Positions 1-6,603 of a stretch of 9,056 nt of DNA are shown piece by piece (position 1 is the first letter of the stretch; each line of letters starts with the position of its first letter). Location: the NCBI GenBank assembly GCA_963976885.1, contig CAXBNM010000185.1, forward strand, positions 1-9,056, written 5' to 3'. The DNA is from JAUIAI01 sp963976885. GTDB lineage: Bacteria > Pseudomonadota > Gammaproteobacteria > Burkholderiales > Burkholderiaceae_E. The notes below the pieces were generated by a model. The model made no database searches and was not told the origin of the DNA. It was given only the letters and a program-made list of their open reading frames with translations. The position numbers were made by a program, and so were the translations under genes.

Positions 1-740
1 ATGGCCAGTGTGGCCACCAGCGGTGTGCCGATGATCAGCTGCGGCATCACCGCCGTCGACCAGACCGCCGCCGCCTCGACACGCTTGCCGCCAATGCGCC
101 GCACCGCATCTTCGTCTTCAAAGCTCATCCGTTGTTCAAAGTAACGCAACACCACGTGGCGGCGGGCCAGGTATTGTTCAGCCGTCATCTGCCGTCCCTT
201 CGGCCCGTGCTCAGCGCAGACCAGACAGGCAAACTCATCTTCAAACAACAGTTCGTTAGGCGGTCGCCCGACATCAAGCGCCTGTCCGGCAAACAACAGG
301 TCCAGCTCGCCGCTGGCCAGTGCCAGCGCCGAATGGGTGGTCAGTGGCAACACATCGAAGCGCAAGCGCGGCATCTGTTCCGAGGCCTGTTTCATCGCCT
401 CGCCCAGACAGGCTGAGATTGAATAGTCGGAAGCGACTATTTTCAGTTCGCGATCAATTTCAGTGGGAGCCTGGTCGGGGCTGAGCGCGGTCAGGGCGTG
501 CGCGCGCGACAGCAAATCGCTGACCGGCCCCATCAACGTGCGCGCAAACGGGGTCAGCACCAGATGTCGTCCGGAGCGAACCAGCAATGGATCGTTGAAA
601 TGCTCACGCAACTGCGCCAGCACCCAACTCATGGCCGACTGGCTCAGATGGACCCGCTCGGCGGCGCGACTGACACTGCGTTCGGCCAGCAAGGCCTCCA
701 GACACAAGACCTGATTCAGATCAAAGCCATTCAATCGCAT
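1..740 (-). CDS. LysR-family transcriptional regulator, NodD-like (partial, C-terminus off the left edge)
   Basis: Reading the minus strand from the ATG at 740-738 gives 246 open codons to the left edge, with no stop. The family is usually about 300 aa, so roughly the last 50-60 residues are missing. The N-terminus (MRLNGFDLNQVLCLEALLAE) and the following helix-turn-helix (about residues 18-44, with SRAAERVHLSQSAMS) are typical of LysR-type DNA-binding domains. The 'GFDLN...ALL.ERS' opening is closest to the NodD/NahR-like branch. An LTP motif at about residues 62-64 ends the winged helix, and the effector-binding domain starts near residue 90. An AGGGA at 751-755 (minus sense) sits 10 nt before the ATG. 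The gene is divergent from the TRAP operon and shares a 212-bp intergenic region with it. This is the usual arrangement for a LysR regulator that controls its neighbour and itself, so it probably responds to the transported compound. Family is certain; target and effector are inferred. Confidence 0.94.
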   Translation of the reverse strand, partial: MRLNGFDLNQVLCLEALLAERSVSRAAERVHLSQSAMSWVLAQLREHFNDPLLVRSGRHLVLTPFARTLMGPVSDLLSRAHALTALSPDQAPTEIDRELKIVASDYSISACLGEAMKQASEQMPRLRFDVLPLTTHSALALASGELDLLFAGQALDVGRPPNELLFEDEFACLVCAEHGPKGRQMTAEQYLARRHVVLRYFEQRMSFEDEDAVRRIGGKRVEAAAVWSTAVMPQLIIGTPLVATLA

Positions 741-794
741 GATTTGCCCATCCCTGAAAAGCGCCGCGAAGACTCCACAGCACAAGAGGCTTAG

Positions 795-813
795 CTATTG
801 GCCGCATCAATAG
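795..813. promoter_or_regulatory. Perfect inverted repeat, candidate LysR-type operator
   Basis: CTATTG (795-800), seven spacer bases, then CAATAG (808-813) form a perfect 6-7-6 palindrome between the divergent regulator and dctP. Its core ATTG-N7-CAAT fits the T-N11-A pattern (T798, A810) of LysR boxes. Related half-sites follow: CCAAT at 821-825 and 830-834, and ATTGG at 862-866. These could be the weaker activation sites toward dctP. The palindrome is read directly; its role as an operator is inferred from position and symmetry. Confidence 0.5.
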
Positions 814-952
814 TCCACGCCCAATACCACCAATTTTACAGATGACGGCATTTGTCCGAGGATTGGCTGCTGCCGGTTTGCGGCGGGGCCATTGCCCCGA
901 CAAGCCCACAAGCGGCCATTAGAACAACTTACAGAGACAGGAGAGGACACCG

Positions 953-1969
953 ATGAGATCCATCATCCGCAAGACCTTGCTTGCCAGCGTCATGGCCGTC
1001 GCCGTTGCTGCGCCCGCGAGCGCTGCCGACTACAACTGGAAATTCCAGTCGTTCTGGCAGGCCACCAGCACCAACCAGAAAGTTTTTGAACAGTTCGCCG
1101 CCAACGTGAAAACCATGACCGGCGGCCGGATCGAAATTGAACCGATGGCGGTCGACAGCATCGTACCGCCCGGCGAAATGCTCGATGCCGTCAAGAACAA
1201 CATCATCCAGGGGATGAATGGCAGCACCGGCTACTTCGTCAACAAAGACCCGGCGTTCGGCCTGCTTGCCGATTTGAATGCGGGTTACGAAAACCCGGCT
1301 CAGCTTGAGATGTGGTTCTGGCAAGGGGGCGGTGTCGAGTTGGCGCGCGAACTCTACGGCAAGAACGGTGTCTACTACCTGGGTCCGGTGATGTGGGGTG
1401 CCGAATCCATTCCCAGCAAGATGCCGCTGAAAAGCATTGCCGACTTCAAAGGCATCAAGATGCGCGCCCCCGAAGGCATGAGCGCCACCATCTGGAACAA
1501 GCTCGACGTCGGCGTCTCCACCCTGCCCGGTACCGAGGTCTATACCGCGCTCGAACGCGGCAAGATCGAAGCGACCGACTGGGGCACGCTCGGCATGAAT
1601 GATGAACTGGGCTACAACAAGATTGCCGAGTACGCGATCTACCCCGGCATTCACTCGCTGCCCAGTGGTGACCTGGCCATCAGCATGAAAGTCTGGGACA
1701 AACTGCCCGATGACTTGAAATCCATTCTCGAAATGGCCGCTCGCGATCTGAATCGCGAGAGTCTGGCCGCCAATGCAGTGCTCGACTTCGAAATGGCAGC
1801 CAAGCGTGATCCCAAAACCCTGATCAACTGGGGGCCGGAACAACGCCTGGAGTTGCGTGAAGTGGCGCAGACGGTTTGGGCCGAATGGGCTGAAAAAAGC
1901 CCGATGGCCAAGAAGGTCTACGACAGCCATATCGCCTGGATGAAGAAAATCGGCCTGCTGCGGCAGTAG
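953..1969 (+). CDS. dctP: TRAP transporter solute-binding protein, DctP family
   Basis: Periplasmic substrate-capture protein of a TRAP (tripartite ATP-independent periplasmic) transporter; it delivers its ligand to the DctQM membrane unit. At 338 aa it has the family's normal length. Residues 1-24 are a Sec signal peptide (basic RSIIRK start, hydrophobic core, cleavage after ASA). The mature part shows the family's conserved features: the ADFKGIKMR segment with Arg171, expected to pair with a ligand carboxylate, then GTEVYTALERGKIEATDW with Trp210. The 'GYFVNKDPAFGLL' and 'WFWQGGGVEL' segments resemble the TakP/SmoM branch (2-oxo acids, mannitol-type ligands). That suggests a monocarboxylate or oxo acid, but the ligand cannot be fixed by eye. 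A strong ribosome site (AGGAGAGG, 939-946) lies 6 nt before the ATG. It is the first gene of the dctPQM operon and divergent from the LysR gene. The TRAP DctP assignment is very secure; the substrate is open. Confidence 0.95.
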   Translation: MRSIIRKTLLASVMAVAVAAPASAADYNWKFQSFWQATSTNQKVFEQFAANVKTMTGGRIEIEPMAVDSIVPPGEMLDAVKNNIIQGMNGSTGYFVNKDPAFGLLADLNAGYENPAQLEMWFWQGGGVELARELYGKNGVYYLGPVMWGAESIPSKMPLKSIADFKGIKMRAPEGMSATIWNKLDVGVSTLPGTEVYTALERGKIEATDWGTLGMNDELGYNKIAEYAIYPGIHSLPSGDLAISMKVWDKLPDDLKSILEMAARDLNRESLAANAVLDFEMAAKRDPKTLINWGPEQRLELREVAQTVWAEWAEKSPMAKKVYDSHIAWMKKIGLLRQ

Positions 1970-1995
1970 TCTGAAGTCTCTGAATAATCAGTGCA

Positions 1996-2577
1996 GTGAA
2001 GCAGACCAAGCCTGTTGAAGGTCCCGGAGCGGCGAACCCAGCCGCCGCTCCCGGCGCACCGGAGCCCGACTACTCCACCCCTCGTCCCGGCGAGACCTGG
2101 GTCGACCGACTGTCACGCAAACTCGGCGACAAGGTTGCCTGGTTCTTTCTGATTGCCGCGCTGCTGACCTGCATCGAAGTGGCCTCGGATGCGTTTTTCA
2201 ACTCACCGACCATCTGGGTCCACGACTCCTCGATCATGTTGTGTGCAACCGCCTTTCTGATTGGCGGCGCCTATGCCATGCAACGCGACGAGCACATCCG
2301 CATTACCGTGATTTACGACGCGCTGGGCCCTCGCGTACGCTGGGTGCTCGACCTGATCACCCAGAGCCTGACCCTGGTGTACTTACTCGTCCTCAGTGCC
2401 ATCACCGGCGTGCAAGCCGCCGAATCGATCCGCATTGTCGAGCACAGCGGCCACGCCTGGGACATCCCCATGCCCATGATCGTACGCACAATGTTCTTTC
2501 TTGGCGCGGCCTTGCTGGCGCTCCAGACCGGCTCCTCTCTCTATCGACACTGGCGTGATCGCAGGCAGGCACGATGA
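1996..2577 (+). CDS. dctQ: TRAP transporter small membrane subunit, DctQ family
   Basis: Small four-helix membrane subunit that pairs with DctM and helps dock the DctP binding protein. The 193-aa protein has a Pro/Ala-rich cytoplasmic tail (1-44), then predicted membrane segments at about 46-64, 78-95, 114-138 and 159-178, ending in a basic YRHWRDRR tail. The family hallmark follows TM2, where 'GGAYAMQRDEHIRI' matches the usual 'A..LR...HI.V' pattern. The start must be GTG at 1996: the frame has no ATG before the middle of TM2 (codon at 2239). No good ribosome site precedes it, so expression may depend on coupling with dctP, which ends 26 nt upstream. Its TGA overlaps the dctM ATG by 4 nt (ATGA, 2574-2577). 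The family call is firm; the exact start is less so. Confidence 0.93.
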   Translation: MKQTKPVEGPGAANPAAAPGAPEPDYSTPRPGETWVDRLSRKLGDKVAWFFLIAALLTCIEVASDAFFNSPTIWVHDSSIMLCATAFLIGGAYAMQRDEHIRITVIYDALGPRVRWVLDLITQSLTLVYLLVLSAITGVQAAESIRIVEHSGHAWDIPMPMIVRTMFFLGAALLALQTGSSLYRHWRDRRQAR

Positions 2578-3893
2578 GTATTGAAAGCATTACCCTGCTG
2601 CTGATCGGTTCGCTGGTTCTGCTGCTCATCATCGGCATGCCGATGGCCTTTTCGCTCGGCATCGTCGGCGTCGGCTTTACCTTTGCCTTTTTTGGCTGGG
2701 ATGCGCTGTCGCTGATTTCAAGCCGCATCTATGGCTTCATCAACGTCTACGTGCTGGTGGCCGTGCCGATGTTCCTGCTGATGGCCTCCATCATGGATAA
2801 GTCCGGCGTGGCGCGCGATCTGTACAACGCGTTGCGGGTCTGGTCGGGCCGCCTGCCCGGCGGCGTGGCGGTGATGACCTTGATTGCCGCAGTCTTCATG
2901 GCCGCGACCACCGGCATCATCGGGGGCGAAATCATTCTGCTCGGCCTCGTTGCATTGCCGCAGATGCTGCGTCTGGGCTATGACAAGAATCTGGCCATCG
3001 GCACCATCTGCGCCGGTGGCTCGCTGGGCACCATGATTCCGCCCAGCATTGTGCTGATCTTCTATGGCCTGACGGCCAACGCGCCCATCGGCGATCTGTT
3101 CCTGGCCGTCATCGTCCCCGGGATGTTGCTGGCCGGCTTCTATCTCGTCTACATCCTGACGCGCTGCTACCTGAACCCCGCGCTCGGACCCTTGCCGCCG
3201 GAGGAAGAACTGGCGATGCCGATGCGCGAAAAACTCGCGCTGCTCAAGGGATTGCTTTTGCCGATGGGCGTTGCCTTCGGCGTACTGGGCAGCATCTATG
3301 CCGGGATCGCCGCTGTTGGCGAAGCGGCTGCGGTAGGCGTCGCCGGTGCGGTCGTCGCCGCCTGGGTACGCGGTGAACTGAAATGGAAAATGATGCGCGA
3401 TGCGCTGCATCAGACGATGGCCGCCTGCGGGCTGCTGATGTGGTTGACCTTCGGCGCCACCGCGCTGATCGGCGTCTACAACCTGCTCGGTGGCATCGCC
3501 TATGTACGGGGCCTGATGACCGGTCTGCCGTTCGATCCGATCATGGTGGTGGCGCTGATGATGCTGGTGCTGATCGTGCTTGGCCTGTTCATGGACTGGA
3601 TCGGCGTGTTGCTGCTGACCATGCCAATCTTCGTCCCGATCATCAAGACCTTTGGCTACGACCCGATCTGGTTCGGCATTCTGTTCTGCATGAACATGCA
3701 GATTTCGTATCTATCACCGCCGTTCGGGCCGGCCGCGTTTTATCTCAAGGGTGTCGCGCCGCCCGAAATCTCGCTCTACGACATTTACCGTGCTCTCTGG
3801 CCATTCATGCTGATGCAGATCGCCGCCATGCTGCTGGTAATGTTCATCCCTGATCTGGCGCTGTGGCTGCCAAGAGTATTGGGTTCGGGCTGA
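2574..3893 (+). CDS. dctM: TRAP transporter large permease subunit, DctM family
   Basis: Large membrane subunit that forms the ion-coupled transport path. At 439 aa it has the usual family length, with hydrophobic segments throughout (about 12 helices expected). Clear family signatures: a first helix with 'GMPMAFSLGIVG'; the loop 'VAVPMFLLMASIMDKSGVARDLY'; 'ATTGIIGGEIILLGLVALPQM' followed by 'GYDKNLAIGTICAGGSLGTMIPPSI', the conserved re-entrant region with the GTMIPPS motif; and near the C-terminus 'GLFMDWIGVLLLTMPIF' and 'QISYLSPPFGPAAFYLKG'. The N-terminal half has ATTGIIGGE where many relatives have a V-T-G-A-type sequence, a normal variant. It is translated by ATGA overlap with dctQ. No clear intrinsic terminator follows; the next 70 bases run into a broken gene. 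Confidence 0.96.
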   Translation: MSIESITLLLIGSLVLLLIIGMPMAFSLGIVGVGFTFAFFGWDALSLISSRIYGFINVYVLVAVPMFLLMASIMDKSGVARDLYNALRVWSGRLPGGVAVMTLIAAVFMAATTGIIGGEIILLGLVALPQMLRLGYDKNLAIGTICAGGSLGTMIPPSIVLIFYGLTANAPIGDLFLAVIVPGMLLAGFYLVYILTRCYLNPALGPLPPEEELAMPMREKLALLKGLLLPMGVAFGVLGSIYAGIAAVGEAAAVGVAGAVVAAWVRGELKWKMMRDALHQTMAACGLLMWLTFGATALIGVYNLLGGIAYVRGLMTGLPFDPIMVVALMMLVLIVLGLFMDWIGVLLLTMPIFVPIIKTFGYDPIWFGILFCMNMQISYLSPPFGPAAFYLKGVAPPEISLYDIYRALWPFMLMQIAAMLLVMFIPDLALWLPRVLGSG

Positions 3894-3899
3894 GAATGC

Positions 3900-4404
3900 A
3901 TGAGGCTGGCCGGTTAACCTCGCATGTGCGGTACCGACTCGCCTCGGCACCGATGATTGTCCATTGCGTCATTGCCGCCAGTGTCAACGACAGAACGGCA
4001 GCGCATTCGCCGTCAATGCCCTGATTGAAACCGACCGCGTCGCGTTGCTCAGTGGCAGCATCGCCGAGATCATCATGACAACACCCAGCGGCAAAGGCCA
4101 AACCATTGCCCGGTGCCCGAAATGCATGGTGACGGTCTGGAGCCATTACGACATGGGCGGGCTCGGCAACAGCATCTGCTTCATTCGGGTCGGCTCGCTC
4201 GACCAGCCTGAGCTACTGCCTCCGGACGTACACATCTTCACCTCAACCAGGTTGCCTTGGGTCGTCTTACCCCCCGGCGTTCAGGCGACGACCGCGTTTT
4301 ACCGGTTTGCAGAAACCTGGTCGCAAGACAGCCTGCGGCGCAGAGACGCACTTTTCGAAGCCGCCGGCATCGATCGCCCGGCTAAGCGGACCCATTCAAA
4401 ATAG
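3900..4404 (+). pseudogene. Broken GFA/CENP-V-type zinc-binding protein gene
   Basis: The long open part from about 3964 encodes the bulk of a GFA-family protein (glutathione-dependent formaldehyde-activating-like, Mss4-like zinc fold): CRQCQRQNGSAF, RCPKC..TVWSHY, RVGSLDQPELLPPDVHIF and TRLPWVVLPPGV are all family features. The N-terminus is in pieces. ATG at 3900 reads MRLAG, then TAA at 3915. The family's next segment (VRYRLASAPMIVHC) is in another frame at 3926-3967. The CRQC part continues in a third frame. The last shift is exactly what loss of one C after the TGC at 3965-3967 would give. Between the first two frames about 7 bases seem missing, and with them the G-C-x-C-G metal-binding motif. 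Starting at the in-frame TTG (3964) would leave a protein without the first zinc cysteines, so I treat the gene as inactivated. A sequencing error could explain the one-base shift, but not easily both lesions. Confidence 0.75.
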
Positions 4405-4449
4405 ACGAACAACAATGCAGCTTCGGCACCGTGCCGGACGTGGCAACGA

Positions 4450-4566
4450 CATCGCGCGACGAATGTTCTGATTGAACCGAAACGTCCTGTCCGGCTCGTC
4501 GCGCTTCTTGATCTGCGCCAATCGTGGGTAGTTCCAGCCAAGTGCATCGCAAGTCAGCTCATCACT
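4450..4566 (-). pseudogene. Relic of the C-terminus of a berberine-bridge-type FAD oxidoreductase
   Basis: On the minus strand, from about 4566 down to 4450, one frame reads 'DALGWNYPRLAQIKKRDEPD' and then 'RTFRFNQNIRR'. This is the closing motif of the BBE domain of FAD-linked oxidases, usually of the form YG.NY.RL..IK..YDP.N.FR..QNI. The rest of the roughly 450-aa enzyme is absent: upstream of this point on the minus strand the frame has no recognisable FAD-binding sequence. The canonical Tyr of YDP is missing (KRDEPD), consistent with decay. I read it as a gene remnant. The family match rests on one motif of about 30 residues and is moderately secure. Confidence 0.55.
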
Positions 4567-4758
4567 GTGTGCATGCGGTGGCATCGGCCGGAACCGCAGC
4601 GCTGGCACCGCCAAAAATCGTTCCGAAACAACGGGAAGGGGCGGATGCAACGCCCAAAGGCCCCATCGCGGCGCTGCGCGGCGGGCGCTGCGGTATACCC
4701 CTGTTTTGGCTGACTTATCCCCCGATCGCGGTACCGACGATCGCGCAGACTCCATGCT
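4567..4758. other. Noncoding stretch upstream of the signalling gene pair
   Basis: No convincing gene in these roughly 190 bases. Open frames cross it on both strands but resemble no protein family. The only small repeat seen is CGATCGCG, present twice (4723-4730 and 4738-4745) just before the 45-codon ORF. It may belong to the promoter region of the signalling genes, but I see no convincing -35/-10 pair. Confidence 0.4.
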
Positions 4759-4896
4759 ATGAAAAAATTCGCCATAGTCAAACCTGGTCAATTTACCAAA
4801 GCTCTGCTCGTTGGCTGGGGCTTGTACGCGCTGACGGCGCTGGGCTGGTTTGCCTATTCGAGCAATTCCCTCGAATGGATGTGTCTGACCCGATGA
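4759..4896 (+). CDS. Putative 45-aa single-span membrane protein upstream of the diguanylate cyclase
   Basis: ATG at 4759 opens a 45-codon frame ending in TGA at 4894-4896. The product starts with a basic segment (MKKFAIVKPGQFTK), then one hydrophobic helix at about residues 15-33 (ALLVGWGLYALTALGWFAY), and a short polar tail. This is a typical N-in single-pass small membrane protein. Its stop overlaps an ATG of the diguanylate cyclase gene (ATGA, 4893-4896), as dctQ overlaps dctM in this window, which supports a real coupled pair. Against it: no good ribosome site precedes the ATG and I recognise no family. It could be a leader peptide that controls translation of the cyclase, a small partner of the membrane sensor, or chance. 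Confidence 0.4.
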   Translation: MKKFAIVKPGQFTKALLVGWGLYALTALGWFAYSSNSLEWMCLTR

Positions 4897-6500
4897 TTAC
4901 GAATGTATTCAAACGTGAAGCGGCATTCGATACGGTGCTGCACGACTACCGGGTCAGCGCTGACCGGGTCATGGTTGGCGTCAATTTCTTTCTCACCCTG
5001 ATTTGCGCGGCCCTGGCGAGCTACCGGGAAACCTGGATCGAGCTTTTGGTCATTGGCCTGCCAAACCTGTTGCTGTCCGCATGGCTCGCCCGCCGCTATC
5101 CCGGAGCCCTCATCACGCGACTGTTCATGGCGGTCGCGTTCATGACATTCACCGGCCTGATCATTCATCAGACAGGCGGTGATATTGAAGCGCACTTTTC
5201 GGCGTTTGGCCTTATCGGCATTCTTCTTTACTACCGGGACTGGCGCACGATTGTCACAGCGACTGTCTTCATTTACATGCATCATCTGGTCCTCGGCTAT
5301 GCCCAGAAACTGGGTAGCGCAGTTTTCGTATTCGATGCGCCGAACTTCTGGACGCTTTTTGGCGTCCATGTTGCCTACTTCCTGCCGTTCATCGCCATGA
5401 TGGCGATGCTATCGGTCTGGTTGCGTCGTGAAGGATTTGAATCGCGCCAGGTCATCGCACTGGCCGAAGGCATTGTTCAGGGAGATTGGTCGGAGTCGGG
5501 TAATGCTCCGTTGCCAACCGACTTTCATCAGAAGCCGCTTGTAACCGCAGTCAGCGCAATGAAGCACCGACTCCTTGATCTGTTACGCGTCATGCCCGTG
5601 GCTGCCGCCGTCATCCGTATCGACCGTGATGAGGTGCTGAGCGTCAATGAAGCATGGATCCAGATCATCGGTCCAATGCCGGCCGCCAAAATGCGATTTG
5701 CCGATTCGCCAATCTGGACGGATTCAACAGCATGGCCGAAGCTCATTGAACAATTGAAGATGTCATCTGATCATACGGTTACCAACGTCGAAATGACGAT
5801 AATCAAGAATGATGATCAGCCCATTCAGTGCGAACTGTCGCTCATCCTGCACGACGATACATTGCCCGTCATTGCGATTCTGACGGCCGACGATGTGACT
5901 GCTCGCCGCCAGGCGGAGCAGGAGCTTCACCAACTCGCCTACCGGGATAGCCTGACGAATCTGCCAAACCGACAAAGCCTGATCCCGGTTCTGGCCGAGT
6001 CGCACAGAGCCTGGGAAATGGACAACGTTCCGTATGCTCTGGTCATGCTTGATCTTGATGGTTTCAAACCGGTCAACGATGAACTTGGGCACGATGCCGG
6101 CGACCTGGTTCTTAAAGTGATTGGTGCGCGTCTGCGACGCAATACGCGAGATACCGACATGGCGGCCCGACTCGGCGGAGACGAATTCGTGCTGATTCTT
6201 CGCCAATGTCCCACGGCGGAGTCGGCGATAAAGGCGGCGAATCATACGATCGAAACAATCGCCAGCCCGATCCATCTGGGCATGTACAGACCTGACGTAA
6301 CGATCGGGTGCAGCGCTGGCATTGCCCATGTAACTCAGGGCACCGAATCGGCAGATGAGTTGCTCAAGCTCGCCGATCTCGCTTTGTACGACGCGAAAGC
6401 CGCCGGCAAAAATCGCTCCTCTTTGTACTGCCCTGAGCGACGCCAACCGGTAGCATCGAGCGATTGTCCGGTTGCAGATAGCCCGCTCATTCAGAAGTAG
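4893..6500 (+). CDS. Membrane-bound diguanylate cyclase: 6-TM sensor, PAS, GGDEF
   Basis: Makes cyclic di-GMP from two GTP at the inner membrane. With the ATG at 4893 it has 535 aa. Residues 25-176 hold about six membrane segments with 'HQTGGDIEAHFSAFG' and 'YYRDWRTIVTATVFIYMHHL', a sensory module I recognise from histidine kinases and chemoreceptors; His92, His101, His130 and His131 stand out. A linker leads to a PAS-like domain (about 234-340). The GGDEF domain follows, starting with DSLTNLPNR, then LDLDGFKPVNDELGHDAGD (metal and GTP contacts), and ARLGGDEF with the catalytic motif at 428-432. The inhibitory I-site RxxD (RDTD, 419-422) sits the canonical five residues before it, so product inhibition is expected. 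There is no EAL domain. The start at 4893 is chosen for its ATGA overlap with the small upstream ORF; ATG at 4875 (six residues longer) is the alternative. The frame stays open to 4524, but that part is not protein-like. Confidence 0.93.
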   Translation: MITNVFKREAAFDTVLHDYRVSADRVMVGVNFFLTLICAALASYRETWIELLVIGLPNLLLSAWLARRYPGALITRLFMAVAFMTFTGLIIHQTGGDIEAHFSAFGLIGILLYYRDWRTIVTATVFIYMHHLVLGYAQKLGSAVFVFDAPNFWTLFGVHVAYFLPFIAMMAMLSVWLRREGFESRQVIALAEGIVQGDWSESGNAPLPTDFHQKPLVTAVSAMKHRLLDLLRVMPVAAAVIRIDRDEVLSVNEAWIQIIGPMPAAKMRFADSPIWTDSTAWPKLIEQLKMSSDHTVTNVEMTIIKNDDQPIQCELSLILHDDTLPVIAILTADDVTARRQAEQELHQLAYRDSLTNLPNRQSLIPVLAESHRAWEMDNVPYALVMLDLDGFKPVNDELGHDAGDLVLKVIGARLRRNTRDTDMAARLGGDEFVLILRQCPTAESAIKAANHTIETIASPIHLGMYRPDVTIGCSAGIAHVTQGTESADELLKLADLALYDAKAAGKNRSSLYCPERRQPVASSDCPVADSPLIQK

Positions 6501-6525
6501 CAGCGCCATGCTCGGCTTGGCGCTG
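6501..6525. terminator. Hairpin between convergent genes, possible terminator
   Basis: CAGCGCCA (6501-6508) and TGGCGCTG (6518-6525) form a perfect 8-bp stem with a 9-nt loop, starting at the first base after the cyclase stop codon. It lies between the cyclase and the convergent minus-strand operon ending at 6604. No strong T-run follows on either side, so as an intrinsic terminator it is weak. It may instead stabilise a 3' end. Confidence 0.4.
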
Positions 6526-6603
6526 TGCTTGCCAGGCGTGCAAGGCTCAGGCTGAATACCTCAAGTCGCCGCAGGCATCACGAGGTCGCGCTGCCGCCGG
6601 CAT

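Noticed and set aside
858..882. Possible sigma54 promoter (GG-N10-GC) before dctP
   Set aside because: GG at 860-861 and GC at 872-873 have the right spacing, but the surrounding bases do not match TGGCA or TTGC.
929..1930. 333-codon open frame on the minus strand opposite dctP
   Set aside because: It is antisense to a textbook dctP with signal peptide and ribosome site; its composition (rich in His, Gly, Phe, Val) is what a GC-rich gene gives when read backwards.
2718..3410. 230-codon minus-strand frame opposite dctM
   Set aside because: Rich in His, Gln, Arg and Asp with no domain; a mirror of the membrane-helix codons of dctM.
4524..4892. N-terminal extension of the cyclase back to 4524
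   Set aside because: The extra residues resemble no domain, cross a relic of another gene on the opposite strand, and lack a ribosome site; ATG 4893 or 4875 fits better.
5763..6509. 248-codon minus-strand frame opposite the GGDEF domain
   Set aside because: No recognisable family or ribosome site, and it lies fully opposite a well-conserved cyclase domain.
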